Origin: Sediminibacillus dalangtanensis
Lineage (GTDB): Bacteria > Bacillota > Bacilli > Bacillales > Amphibacillaceae
Reading direction: 5' to 3'
DNA: 64,000 bases
Assembly: GCF_017792025.1 (NCBI RefSeq)
Contig: NZ_CP046956.1
Coordinates: forward strand, 1,612,001-1,676,000
The notes beneath the pieces were generated by a model, which was not told the DNA's origin, made no database searches, and saw only the letters and a list, made by a program, of their open reading frames with translations. This document shows positions 37,924-47,335 of this stretch, one piece after another. Numbering within the stretch: position 1 is the stretch's first letter; every line of letters begins with the position of its first letter. Position numbers and translations under genes: made by a program.

Positions 37924-39783
37924 TTGAGTACAGCAGTTGCGCAAAAAAAAGGCTTCGGCGCATTTATCTGGGATTACTTAACCACTGTCGACCATAAAAA
38001 GATTGCCCATTTATATTTAGTGGCTGGTGGATTGTTTTTCCTGGTAGGTGGACTAGAAGCACTATTGATCCGTATTCAGCTAATAAAACCAGATAATGAT
38101 TTTGTTAGCGCTGGTTTTTATAATGAGTTATTGACAATGCACGGAACGACCATGATTTTTCTGGCTGCAATGCCATTAATATTTGCTATCCTGAATGCTG
38201 TTGTTCCATTACAAATAGGGGCCAGGGATGTAGCATTCCCGTTTTTGAATTCATTGGGTTTCTGGCTATTCCTGTTTGGCGGCCTTATACTTAATTGCGG
38301 CTGGTTCCTCGGAGGAGCTCCCGACGCAGGATGGACTGCCTATGCACCGCTGTCAGCTGTATCGCCGGGCCATGGTGTTGATTTTTATGTGCTGGGTCTG
38401 CAAATATCCGGTGCAGGTACATTGATTGGGGGCATTAACTTCCTTGTCACCATCATCAATATGCGCGCGCCAGGAATGACTTACATGCGGATGCCGCTAT
38501 TCACTTGGACAGCACTTGTAACAAGCACATTGATTCTCTTTGCATTTCCGGCATTGACAGTCGGCTTGTTTTTGTTAATGTTCGATCGTTTGTTCGGAGC
38601 TGGTTTCTTCAATGCTTCGATGGGCGGTAACTCGGTTATTTGGGAGCACTTATTCTGGATATTCGGACATCCGGAAGTCTACATTCTGATTCTTCCTGCA
38701 TTCGGCGTATTTAGTGACGTACTATCAACGTTCTCGAAAAAACGATTGTTCGGTTATACAGCAATGGTGTTTGCGACCACACTGATCGGTTTTCTAGGAT
38801 TCATGGTTTGGGCGCATCATATGTTTGCAACCGGTCTGGGACCTGCTGCCAACTCTATTTTTGCGATTGCAACAATGGCAATTGCGGTTCCAACAGGTAT
38901 CAAAATCTTTAACTGGTTGTTCACCTTATGGGGTGGAACTATAACCATCAATTCTGCCATGTTATGGGCGTTAGGGTTTATTCCTTCGTTTACGATTGGT
39001 GGTACGACTGGTGTCATGTTAGCGGCTGCAGCAGCAGACTATCAATACCATGATACGTACTTTGTTGTTGCCCACTTCCACTATGTCATTGTCGGCGGGG
39101 TAGTGTTTGGCCTGTTTGCCGCCATGCATTACTGGTGGCCGAAAATGTTTGGTAAAGTTCTTAATGAAACATTGGGACAAATTACATTCTGGACATTCTT
39201 TGCCGGTTTCCATTTAACGTTCTTTATACAGCACTTCCTCGGATTGATGGGAATGCCTCGTCGTTACTGGACATATTTGCCGGGACAGGATTTAGATACA
39301 GGAAACCTGGTGAGCAGTATCGGTGCGTTTTTAATGGCAATCGGTGCTATCGTGTTTGTCATCAATGTCATTTATACATCCGTTAAAGCACCAAAAGTAA
39401 GCGGGGATCCATGGGACGGACGAACGCTGGAATGGTCGATTCCATCTCCACCGCCTCATTACAACTTTAAACAAACCCCATTGGTGCGTGGACTTGATCC
39501 TTTATGGATTGAAAAAATGGAAGGACGGAAAGGCATCACTCCAGCAGAACCGCTGGATGACATTCATATGCCGAATCCATCCATTCTGCCATTTATCATG
39601 TCGCTAGGTCTGTTCATCGCAGGATTCGGTTTTATTTATCAGGTCGACAATTTGTCATACCTATGGTTAGTGATTCTTGGCATGGGTATTACACTTGGAT
39701 GCATGTTGATCAGATCGGTGAAAGACGACCTTGGACACCATATCCATAAAGAAGATTTAGAAGAAGAGGGGGCTGAACAATAA
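37924..39783 (+). CDS. ctaD: Cytochrome caa3 oxidase subunit I
   Basis: A 619-residue haem-copper oxidase catalytic subunit with 12 or more helices. LTMHGTTMIFLAAMPL holds a haem a ligand His, FWIFGHPEVYILILPAFG the CuB His and the crosslinked Tyr, VWAHHMFATG the His-His pair and DTYFVVAHFHYVI the final haem ligands. The HPEVY motif with Glu marks the A-type proton channel. The start is TTG after GGGAGG. Its stop overlaps the ctaE start by one base. Confidence 0.97.
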   Translation: MSTAVAQKKGFGAFIWDYLTTVDHKKIAHLYLVAGGLFFLVGGLEALLIRIQLIKPDNDFVSAGFYNELLTMHGTTMIFLAAMPLIFAILNAVVPLQIGARDVAFPFLNSLGFWLFLFGGLILNCGWFLGGAPDAGWTAYAPLSAVSPGHGVDFYVLGLQISGAGTLIGGINFLVTIINMRAPGMTYMRMPLFTWTALVTSTLILFAFPALTVGLFLLMFDRLFGAGFFNASMGGNSVIWEHLFWIFGHPEVYILILPAFGVFSDVLSTFSKKRLFGYTAMVFATTLIGFLGFMVWAHHMFATGLGPAANSIFAIATMAIAVPTGIKIFNWLFTLWGGTITINSAMLWALGFIPSFTIGGTTGVMLAAAAADYQYHDTYFVVAHFHYVIVGGVVFGLFAAMHYWWPKMFGKVLNETLGQITFWTFFAGFHLTFFIQHFLGLMGMPRRYWTYLPGQDLDTGNLVSSIGAFLMAIGAIVFVINVIYTSVKAPKVSGDPWDGRTLEWSIPSPPPHYNFKQTPLVRGLDPLWIEKMEGRKGITPAEPLDDIHMPNPSILPFIMSLGLFIAGFGFIYQVDNLSYLWLVILGMGITLGCMLIRSVKDDLGHHIHKEDLEEEGAEQ

Positions 39784-40400
39784 TGAGTGATCAAACATTG
39801 AATCCGGAAACAATGCCGGAACAGCCCGAAAGAGCTACATTAGAAGGAAAGAACAAATTTTTAGGGTTCTGGTTCTTCCTAGGTGGAGAAACCGTGTTGT
39901 TTGCAAGTCTGTTTGGTACTTACCTTGCATTGAGAAATTCGACGAATGATGGACCAGGATCAGAAGAATTATTTGGTCTGGAATTAGTATTTATTATGAC
40001 CATGTTGCTATTAACCAGTTCACTTACCAGTGTTTATGCGATGTACCATATGAAAAACAACAGTTTCGGCAAAATGCAGCTGTGGCTTGGAGTCACTGTT
40101 CTTCTGGGACTTGGTTTTCTGGGCTGTGAGCTTTTCGAGTTTTATCATTACATCCATGGCGAAGGGTTTACACTCCGTTCCTCTGCATTCGGTTCGGCGT
40201 TCTATACACTTGTCGGATTCCACGGGGGACACGTGACATTCGGTTTACTGTGGATCATTGCCTTGATGGTACGGAACGCGAAACGCGGATTGAACTTGTA
40301 CAATGCACCTAAATTTTATATTGCCAGCTTGTATTGGCACTTTATCGATGTTGTATGGGTATTTATCTTCACAGTTGTTTATCTGATGGGGGTGATCTAA
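39783..40400 (+). CDS. ctaE: Cytochrome caa3 oxidase subunit III
   Basis: A 205-residue membrane subunit with five helices, the short form typical of Bacillus. GFHGGHVTFGLLWI and YWHFIDVVWVFIFTVVYL are the family marks. Subunit III supports stability and proton uptake of the oxidase. It is translationally coupled to ctaD and ends three bases before ctaF. Confidence 0.95.
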   Translation: MSDQTLNPETMPEQPERATLEGKNKFLGFWFFLGGETVLFASLFGTYLALRNSTNDGPGSEELFGLELVFIMTMLLLTSSLTSVYAMYHMKNNSFGKMQLWLGVTVLLGLGFLGCELFEFYHYIHGEGFTLRSSAFGSAFYTLVGFHGGHVTFGLLWIIALMVRNAKRGLNLYNAPKFYIASLYWHFIDVVWVFIFTVVYLMGVI

Positions 40401-40403
40401 GCC

Positions 40404-40718
40404 ATGGCCGAGAACACCAATATTCATGAAAATTATAAACGCAAAAAAAACAAGGAAGAAATGAAACAACAGGTTATCACCTTTGCATTGATGATCGTAT
40501 TTACGCTCATCGCATTCGGAATGGTGAAGGCAGATCTAAGCAAGTTGTTTGTGATACCGATTTTACTGGTACTGGCTGCAGTTCAAGTTGGATTCCAACT
40601 ATATTATTTCATGCATATGAGCCACAAGGGACATGAAATGCCAGCTCTGATGATATATTCTGGAGCATTTGTTGCATTTATGACTGTCTTGACTCTATCT
40701 GTCTTGATTTGGTGGTAA
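40404..40718 (+). CDS. ctaF: Cytochrome caa3 oxidase subunit IV
   Basis: A 104-residue protein with a basic, Lys/Asn-rich N-terminus and three membrane helices, including LQLYYFMHMSHKGHE-like text (FQLYYFMHMSHK). It is the small subunit IVB of the caa3 complex. It ends the ctaCDEF run; a strong terminator follows. Confidence 0.92.
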   Translation: MAENTNIHENYKRKKNKEEMKQQVITFALMIVFTLIAFGMVKADLSKLFVIPILLVLAAVQVGFQLYYFMHMSHKGHEMPALMIYSGAFVAFMTVLTLSVLIWW

Positions 40719-40724
40719 AACATA

Positions 40725-40759
40725 AAGGGCCCGGGGAACTATTCCCGGGCCCTTTTTTA
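40725..40759 (+). terminator. Terminator of ctaBCDEF
   Basis: AAAGGGCCCGGG and CCCGGGCCCTTT form a perfect 12-bp stem followed by a T-run. Confidence 0.93.
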
Positions 40760-41002
40760 ATGGTTAAAAAAACCTCACATCATGGTAAGATAAATTATAT
40801 CTAGTGGGAACTTATCGCTGAAATAAACCTAGGTGTTTGATTGGGAGTTGTTCTATTGATTTCAAAAAAACAGGGAAACGCGATATAATGTAGGAGTGTA
40901 CGGGATGTCAATCTGTTTTTAAATTGTCACAATACACGCTCAACAAGGTTTCGGGATGCGTTATAATGGAAGAAGCAATTTTTTAGATGGAGTGAGGTTG
41001 TT

Positions 41003-41905
41003 ATGTGGCTGGAATTACAAATTTTTGGTTTTCGAGCTCTATGGAGTCCTTATTATTTGCTGTTTGTTATCGCACTTGGCTTGTTATATTACTTGGTCAC
41101 CATTACTTTCAGAGAGAAGTTCACTGATAAAGCAAGGCCAAGTTCAAAACAGCTGATTTATTTTTACACTGGATTGGTAATTCTTTATCTAATTAAAGGA
41201 TCACCAATCGATCTACTTTCCCATATCATGTTTACTTCCCACATGGTACAAATGTCGCTGTATTATTTGGTTTTTCCGATTTTGATCATCAAAGGTATCC
41301 CAGAGTGGATATGGAGAAACGTTTTTTCGGTGCCGGGTTTAAAACAGGTGCTGTACCTTTTGACAAAACCATTGATCGCTTTACTATTGTTCAACGGGTT
41401 GTTTTCTATGTACCATATGCCAGTCATATTCGATTTTGCAAAAGCAAATGTAATTGCCCATGCTGTCATCACGACAGTGATATTAGTAGCGGCATTTTTG
41501 GTTTGGTGGCCGATTTTTACACCTATCAAAGAAATGGACAAACTATCCCCACTAATGAAAATTGGTTATATATTTGCTAACGGGGTGTTGATAACACCTG
41601 CTTGCGGTTTAATTATTTTTTCTGGACAGTCGCTATATGCCACCTATAGTGAGACAAGTGGTTGGATTCAAGCAATGTCGCTTTGTGTCCCGCAGTCCAT
41701 TCTAAACGGACTTCCGTTGACAGGGCCACAAATGTTCTCACCAATTCCAGTCTTGGAGGACCAGCAGCTTGGTGGGATTCTGATGAAAATCATGCAAGAA
41801 ATTGTTTATGGGTTTGTTTTAGCCCGGATTTTCTTTGGCTGGTTCAATAAAAGTGTGGACAGGGTCGATCCGTTGCCATCAACAAACACAACTACAGAAG
41901 CATAA
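41003..41905 (+). CDS. ctaG: Caa3 oxidase assembly factor CtaG
   Basis: A 300-residue membrane protein with seven or more helices of the Bacillus CtaG (caa3_CtaG) family, needed for active caa3 oxidase, possibly in CuB insertion. It is not related to the mitochondrial Cox11 called CtaG in other bacteria. Conserved His/Met-rich segments are visible, such as LSHIMFTSHMVQMSLYY and FNGLFSMYHMPVIFDF. The ATG follows GGAGTGAGG. Terminator and promoter separate it from ctaF, but it is co-oriented with the next gene. Confidence 0.92.
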   Translation: MWLELQIFGFRALWSPYYLLFVIALGLLYYLVTITFREKFTDKARPSSKQLIYFYTGLVILYLIKGSPIDLLSHIMFTSHMVQMSLYYLVFPILIIKGIPEWIWRNVFSVPGLKQVLYLLTKPLIALLLFNGLFSMYHMPVIFDFAKANVIAHAVITTVILVAAFLVWWPIFTPIKEMDKLSPLMKIGYIFANGVLITPACGLIIFSGQSLYATYSETSGWIQAMSLCVPQSILNGLPLTGPQMFSPIPVLEDQQLGGILMKIMQEIVYGFVLARIFFGWFNKSVDRVDPLPSTNTTTEA

Positions 41906-41941
41906 ATCGAACTATTCAGAACAGGGAGAGGTAAAAGTCTT

Positions 41942-42397
41942 ATGCCTATATTGCCAACGATCAGCACGTTTTTTATCGTATTGAGTGCTGTACTTATTGC
42001 CATCGGCTGGTATCTAGTTGCAAAAAATAAGTTCGCTGCTCATAAACGTACGATGATAGCAGCTGCGATTAGCGCTTTGCTGTTTTTTATCATTTATATG
42101 TCTCGGACCATTTTCATTGGTAATACCAGCTTCGGAGGTCCTGATAATATCAAGCTATACTATACCGTTTTCTTGATTTTTCACATTATCCTTGCAACAG
42201 TAGGGGCTGTTTTTGGAATTGTGACTCTGACCTTGGCTTTTAAAAGAAAAATCAAGAAACATCGTAAAATCGGTCCAGTTACGAGTATTATCTGGTTTTT
42301 TACTGCTATAACTGGTGTAGCAGTTTACCTACTGTTGTATATCTTTTTTGATGGCGGGGAAACTACCAGTATGATCAAAGCAATCCTCGGCTTGTAA
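41942..42397 (+). CDS. ctaM: DUF420 membrane protein, CtaM/YozB-like oxidase assembly factor
   Basis: A 151-residue protein with four membrane helices of the DUF420 family. HKRTMIAAAISALLFFIIYM, the GPDNIKLYYTVFLIFHIILA segment and the HRKIG loop hold the conserved His residues. The S. aureus homologue CtaM is required for aa3 quinol oxidase maturation, and the B. subtilis homologue is YozB. Here it lies 36 bases after ctaG, a context that supports an oxidase assembly role. The name is assigned by family and context. Confidence 0.82.
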   Translation: MPILPTISTFFIVLSAVLIAIGWYLVAKNKFAAHKRTMIAAAISALLFFIIYMSRTIFIGNTSFGGPDNIKLYYTVFLIFHIILATVGAVFGIVTLTLAFKRKIKKHRKIGPVTSIIWFFTAITGVAVYLLLYIFFDGGETTSMIKAILGL

Positions 42398-42416
42398 ATG
42401 GAGTTTCGAACACCCG

Positions 42417-42464
42417 GAAAGGGCTGTCCCAATTGTCATAATACAAGATGGGACAGCCCTTTTA
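42417..42464 (+). terminator. Terminator after ctaG-ctaM
   Basis: AAAGGGCTGTCCCA and TGGGACAGCCCTTTT form a 14-bp stem around a loop of about 17 bases. Confidence 0.88.
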
Positions 42465-42608
42465 TTAAGTTAGTTTTGCTTCAACAGGATTTTTACCATT
42501 GTGCTGATAAATTACTTTCATTTCCCACTTTTAAAGAGCTCGTACGTTTATTTCTTCGAATCCGATGGTATATAGGCTATATAAACACGTACGAAAGGAT
42601 CGGTTTAG

Positions 42609-43145
42609 ATGGATATAGAAAGCGCACGGTTGCTTATAGAACCTGTTACATTAGAAGAAGGCCAAATGCTTATCAAAAACCCGATGGAGTATTATTATGA
42701 GAAACATATCCCATATGATGTAGAATGGCCCCATTATTCATTGAAAGCATTGCTCCCTTATTATTTGGAAGATTTGGAGAAGAAAAAAGTATCTCTCGGC
42801 ATGGGACCGTGGATTATCCGGGACAAACGAAAGGGGCGGATAATCGGTGAGGCGGGTTTCAGAGCTTTTGACGAACAGAAAAAGACGGTAGAAATCGGCT
42901 ATCGAATTCTACAAAAGAAACAAAATCAAGGTTATGCAACGGAGGCTGTAAGTTCCCTATGTCAATGGGCTTTTTACCAGCAAATAAAAAAGATCAGAGC
43001 TTGCTGTGACAAGGAGAATGTTGCTTCTCAACGTGTACTTAAGAAGAATGGTTTTAAAAAAGTTGCCAATGAGAAAGGCATATTGGTATATGAAAAAAGA
43101 AGAGCTGTCCAAAAAAAGAGCATCCAAGGAACCAATTCCTTGTAA
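42609..43145 (+). CDS. GNAT acetyltransferase, RimJ/RimL-like
   Basis: A 178-residue GNAT protein. RIIGEAGFRAFDEQKKTVEIGYRI covers the central strands, QNQGYATEAVSSLCQWAF the acetyl-CoA loop and first helix after it, and ENVASQRVLKKNGFKKV the last part, an order typical of RimJ/RimL-type N-acetyltransferases. The substrate is unknown. The RBS is weak (GGATCGG). It has no counterpart at this place in B. subtilis that I know of. The following terminator is the target flank of the group II intron. Confidence 0.85.
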   Translation: MDIESARLLIEPVTLEEGQMLIKNPMEYYYEKHIPYDVEWPHYSLKALLPYYLEDLEKKKVSLGMGPWIIRDKRKGRIIGEAGFRAFDEQKKTVEIGYRILQKKQNQGYATEAVSSLCQWAFYQQIKKIRACCDKENVASQRVLKKNGFKKVANEKGILVYEKRRAVQKKSIQGTNSL

Positions 43146-43147
43146 AA

Positions 43148-43187
43148 AAAACAGCCTACCTGGTAAAAGGGATAGGCTGTTTTTGTC
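43148..43187 (+). terminator. Terminator after GNAT gene, flank of group II intron
   Basis: AAACAGCCTA pairs with TAGGCTGTTT, followed by TTTG. The intron's 5' end lies about 10 bases beyond. Confidence 0.88.
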
Positions 43188-43196
43188 ATTGTATGC

Positions 43197-45145
43197 GTGC
43201 CCAGCGCGCTATTAATTGCTTACTGGTGAAAGTCCAGTCTGAGTAAGTGCCAAGACGCTCAGTAGCTGACAGGCGACTGGTGGAGAAACCCTAAGGTTGA
43301 AGCCCTGTGACAAAGCAACTCCTTTCGGAGTGCGAGCAACTTAACAGGTTGTAACATGAAGTGAATCTTGCAGCTTCGTCAATTAAATCCCTCTTCGGAG
43401 GAGCAAGGGAAGTCGAGCCTCTATACGATGGGCGAAGACCATGGAAGGTGTGTAGAACTTGGAGTACAGCACTGAAGGATCCCTCGGGGTATGGAGAGCG
43501 ACATGTTAAGACAGTAATTAATGGAACTGGGGATACCCTCCTCGGTCACTTCGAAAGAAGTAAAACAGATACCTATAAGCTATCGGTGAAATGGTTGACG
43601 GACTGAGAGGGAGTCGGAGGGGGTCATAGTACCAATGATGACAAGGACAACACAACATTGTCTAGGGAAGGACGGCACAAGCCAATACCCTACTTCGTTC
43701 ATATGTTCAAAGGAGGTAAGAGTCAGTGAATGCCAAGAAAATGGCTAACTACGCCAGTAATGCAAAAGCTCAAGAACTCTGGAAAACATTATACCTTTGT
43801 GCCAAGGAAAGTGATACTCGTCGGTTTCATGCACTATATGATAAGATTTATCGCCCGGATATCTTGTGGGATGCATGGCAACGCGTGAAGCGGAGAAAAG
43901 GAAGTGGAGGTGTCGACGAACAAACGCTGGAAGATATCATGGCTTATGGAGAGAAGAACTTTCTCAATGAGCTCTACTTGAGTTAAAAGATAAGAAATAT
44001 CATCCACAACCGGTTCTTCGAACCTACATTCCAAAGGGTGATGGCAAGAAACAAAGACCATTAGGAATCCCAACAATTAAGGACCGAGTAGTTCAAATGG
44101 CAACGAAGCTTGTGATTGAACCAATATTTGAGGCGGACTTCGAGGAATGTTCCTATGGCTTTCGTCCAAAACGAAATGCGCATCAAGCTATCGCTAAAAT
44201 ACGTAAAGAGAGTAAGAAATCCTATTGGGTATTGGACGTCGATATCCAAGGTTTCTTTGACAATATCAATCAAGATAAATTAATGAAACTTCTTGAACAG
44301 CGTATCAGCGATAGAAGAGTGCTAAAACTTATTCGAAAATGGCTAAAAGCTGGAATTATGGAAGAAGGGAAGCTCAGAAACTCCATAACTGGTACACCGC
44401 AAGGTGGAGTTATCTCGCCACTTCTCGCGAACATCTATTTGAATACAATGGACAGGTTATGGGAAAAGAAATTCAGTCATTTTGGTAAACTTATTCGTTA
44501 TGCAGATGACTTTGTGGTTATCTGCAAGAGGAAACAAGAGGCACAGGAAAGTGCGCAAGTAATAAAGGCCATTATGAATAAACTTGACCTTACCATTCAC
44601 AAGGATAAATCGAGATTAGTGAATATATGGGATGACAAAGATGGATTTGATTTTCTTGGATTACATCACCGGAAATTTCCAATCCGCAAGAAAGGTGGTC
44701 GTACATTCTATATCATGAACCACGTACCATCAAAGAAGGCCATGAAAAAGATGCGAACCAAAATCAAGGAATATACCGAACCACGCCATAAATTATTTAT
44801 GGATATTCGTGATTTAGTGAAAGGATTGAACCGTAGACTTCAAGGTTTTAAGAACTACTATCAATTATCACCGATGGGAAAGAAGTGGTTAAATCGCATC
44901 GACTGGTATGTGTTAACTCGTCTTAATCTGTTTAATAACAAGAAAAGGAACAGACGGAAAAAACATGCCAAATTCCAAGATACTGCGGAAGAAGTTAAAT
45001 ACTTATTAGTGAAGTTGGCAAGTTAACACCGTAAAGCCAAAGGAAGAAGAACGTCGGAAAGCCGTATGAGGGAAAACTTCACGTACGGTTTGATGAGGGG
45101 GAGCTGAAAGTAAAGAAGATAGCCGAAAGGCTACCCTCTAGAAAT
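43197..45145 (+). mobile_element. Group II intron (ends approximate)
   Basis: The 5' end is likely GTGCCCAGCGCGC at about 43197, a GUGYG-like start. About 530 bases of structured RNA with many tetraloop hairpins (for example CTCCTTTCGGAG and CCTCTTCGGAGG) precede the reverse transcriptase frame. Domain V is clear at 45059-45092: AAAGCCGTATGAGGG and a right arm ending CACGTACGGTTT around GAAA-type sequence. Domain VI probably includes GATAGCC-GAAA-GGCTA at 45119-45133. Insertion just behind a terminator hairpin is usual for class C introns, but the reverse transcriptase looks different from the class C proteins I know, so I leave the class open. Confidence 0.85.
43726..45026 (+). pseudogene. 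ltrA: Group II intron reverse transcriptase/maturase, frameshifted
   Basis: Translation starts at GTG 43726 after AAAGGAGGT. The first frame (86 residues) covers the N-terminal RT region with KRRKGSGGVDEQTLED, then stops at 43984. The protein continues in another frame from about 43980: ELKDKKYHPQPVLRTYIPKG, CSYGFRPKRNAHQA, TPQGGVISPLLANIYLN, the catalytic YADDFVV and a maturase X domain (RDLVKGLNRRLQGFKNYYQ), ending at 45026. Restoring one G in TTGAG (TTGGAG) near 43979 joins the two. There is no HNH endonuclease domain. Unless this is a sequencing error, the intron cannot move by itself. Confidence 0.88.
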
Positions 45146-45156
45146 CAGTTCTCTAC

Positions 45157-45395
45157 TCTACAGGAAATTATAAATTTAATTGACTGTGGATCATTATTGG
45201 CTGAACCAGCCACGTCCAGCTCCAGCGCCTACCCCCTCGAGGTCTTAAGCCCACCCTCTGTGTGGCAAAAAGTGCCACGCCGAGGCTGTTCTTAAGCTTG
45301 TCGGAGGCCCAAACGATGTGGGTCATGCAGGCGTTGCCACAGGACGTGGCGACTCTAGCCTGTACTCCTTTAAACAGGCGCTTGCGCTTTTGTCC
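45157..45395 (+). repeat. Terminator-linked structured repeat, copy 5 (behind the intron)
   Basis: A full-length copy, 239 bases, beginning CAGGAAATTATAAATTTAAT. Removing the intron would place it directly behind the GNAT terminator, like the other copies. The central hairpin has GTGTGGC-AAAAAGT-GCCAC, the second GCCAC-AGGAC-GTGGC. Confidence 0.92.
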
Positions 45396-45405
45396 TACTG
45401 TACGA

Positions 45406-46464
45406 CTATACTTTAAAGTTCCATTTAATAATTCCAGCTTCCTTCGCTGAATTAAAAGCTATAACCAGCAAAGGCCCCAGGATAAAGCCGATAATTCCTA
45501 TTAACTGAAGACCGAGGTACATGGCAATCAGTGTTGCTAAAGGAGAAAGTCCGATATGACGACCCATTACTTTCGGTTCTACGGTTCTTCTAATCGCCAA
45601 CAGGATGATCGCCAATACAGCAAGCTGAATGCCCATAACTGTGTCACCGGCCAAAAGCATATACAAGGCCCATGGACCTAGTATGACAATGGAACCTATA
45701 ATCGGGATGAAATCAACCAGCCAAATGATAATCGACATGATAATGGCGACTTCCGGTGTGATATAAAGAAGTCCAATTAGCGATACGACAAATATTATGA
45801 TGCTTACGAGAAACTGTGCTTTCAAAAAGCCAAGTACGACATAGGACAGACGGGCATTCATGAACTTTACTTTTTCTGCTGTTTCCTCTGTTAGGTGATT
45901 GTAAGACATTGCTTTCAGGCGGGGCAATTCAAGCATGAATAAAAATAATGCGATTAAGTAAACGAGCAGGCTGACAAGGTATTCAGGTACTTTAGCCGCT
46001 GCCGAAGCAATCTTATCTAATTCAAAATACTGTTTAACTTTTGTATTCAGTAATTCAATATTACGTTTAAATCCATCTTTCACCTCCGCTACAAAATCAG
46101 CAGGGAGATTTTCGGTAAAACGATCCATATCTGTTTCCCATTCCGTAAATTTGGTATTCAGCTGGTTCACATAAGACGGCGCGTTTTCGGCAAAGTTGAC
46201 GACATGGGTGATGGCTCTTGTTACAAAATAAGTTCCGACAAGACTAATAATGAGCAAAAAAATCAAAAATATGACCGTTACCGATATTTTGCGGTTCAGT
46301 TTAAAACGGTATTGGAGCCATCGAATGGCCGGATTCAAAAACATGGCGGTCAGAAGAGCCAAGATTAAGGGTACAGACACCGGCAAAATGAAATATCCAG
46401 CTATAAGAATAAGAATCGCTGCAATAATTAATATCCATTGGCGTTTTGACAAGTAACGGAACAA
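45406..46464 (-). CDS. AI-2E family membrane protein (YtvI-like)
   Basis: A 352-residue protein with about eight membrane segments of the AI-2E/UPF0118 family. The C-terminal region IIIWLVDFIPIIGSIVILGPWA and the EPKVMGRHIGLSPLATLIAM segment are the conserved cores. Relatives include TqsA, sodium/proton antiporters and the sporulation protein YtvI; a large hydrophilic loop (about residues 95-150) is typical. The start is TTG with AAAGGAG 12 bases upstream, a slightly long spacing. It is not at this place in B. subtilis. Function beyond family is not evident. Confidence 0.82.
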   Translation of the reverse strand: MFRYLSKRQWILIIAAILILIAGYFILPVSVPLILALLTAMFLNPAIRWLQYRFKLNRKISVTVIFLIFLLIISLVGTYFVTRAITHVVNFAENAPSYVNQLNTKFTEWETDMDRFTENLPADFVAEVKDGFKRNIELLNTKVKQYFELDKIASAAAKVPEYLVSLLVYLIALFLFMLELPRLKAMSYNHLTEETAEKVKFMNARLSYVVLGFLKAQFLVSIIIFVVSLIGLLYITPEVAIIMSIIIWLVDFIPIIGSIVILGPWALYMLLAGDTVMGIQLAVLAIILLAIRRTVEPKVMGRHIGLSPLATLIAMYLGLQLIGIIGFILGPLLVIAFNSAKEAGIIKWNFKV

Positions 46465-46550
46465 TTGATTATGTATCTCCTTTCCTGCATGTGAACAAAA
46501 TATAAATACGGTTGCGTCGAACTTATTTACGTAGTGGTGTATACAAAGAA

Positions 46551-46566
46551 AACTGCCCCAGGGCAG
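46551..46566 (-). terminator. Possible small terminator hairpin upstream of AI-2E gene
   Basis: ACTGCCC-CA-GGGCAGT; on the minus strand followed by TTTC. It lies between the yugN-like gene and the AI-2E gene and would reduce read-through between them. Weak. Confidence 0.35.
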
Positions 46567-46713
46567 TAATTCTGAGAGTAACGCGTTTTAAGCAGGCAAA
46601 CAACAGCATTCTCTAAGGTTAATCATAACATGTTTTTTTGTAAGTTTGTTGAAAAAACAATTAACTTCTTGTGAACAAAATCAACAACATTAGTTAAACG
46701 ACAAGGAGAAAAA

Positions 46714-46738
46714 ACTGCCGGCACATAAGCCGGCAGCA
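46714..46738 (-). terminator. Terminator of yugN-like gene
   Basis: CTGCCGGC (46715-46722) pairs with GCCGGCAG (46729-46736); on the minus strand TTTTTTC follows. Confidence 0.88.
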
Positions 46739-46746
46739 GTAATACA

Positions 46747-47112
46747 TTATTTCGCGAAATTGTCTAATTCGTTCTTTGCTTTCGCCAACAAACTTTTTGT
46801 ACGGTCGATGACACTTTCCGGGAAATCTTCCCCTTCTCCATACTCGACTCCATGCGGATAATAATGTTTTCCCAATAAAGGCGTCGTAAGTTTGATGACT
46901 GCGTCCCCCCGGTCTACTTCGCCTTCAACAGCGTATCCCTGGATTCTTATGTAATAAGTGATATTTTTCTCTGCAGACCCGATTTTATAATCGTATGTGA
47001 CCCTTTCATAGTCCCATTGTCCGGCACGGACAAAAGCGATTTCATCCATTAGATGGTCCAAGGGTTTTAAGTCCATGATCATTCCTTCGATTCCTGTTCC
47101 TTCTATTCTCAT
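46747..47112 (-). CDS. YugN-like family protein
   Basis: A 121-residue soluble protein of the YugN family. It has GQWDYERVTYDYKIG and the conserved LGKHYYPHGVEYGEGEDFPE. I set the start at the ATG giving MRIEGTGIEG, six bases after GAGGTG; the GTG three codons earlier overlaps that site. Function unknown. A terminator follows. Confidence 0.8.
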   Translation of the reverse strand: MRIEGTGIEGMIMDLKPLDHLMDEIAFVRAGQWDYERVTYDYKIGSAEKNITYYIRIQGYAVEGEVDRGDAVIKLTTPLLGKHYYPHGVEYGEGEDFPESVIDRTKSLLAKAKNELDNFAK

Positions 47113-47335
47113 TACTTCCACCTCGCAAAAATTGTGTATCTAATCTAATAATAGTATTTATTGCAATAAGTTGCAATTATTATTGTACGGATCATTTCAG
47201 TCCATTTCACTAATGAGAAGATCTTATAGGGAAGAGAAGTTTTTATAAAGGAAGTGCGATTTATATGAAGGGTTTAGGGGAAGAATACCTACAGAGTGGG
47301 GAGTACCATTCATAATACAACGAGGAGGTACTGCA

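Noticed and set aside
42609..43145. The GNAT gene as a drug-resistance acetyltransferase
   Set aside because: Its motifs fit the broad RimJ/RimL type and nothing in the sequence or neighbours points to a drug substrate.
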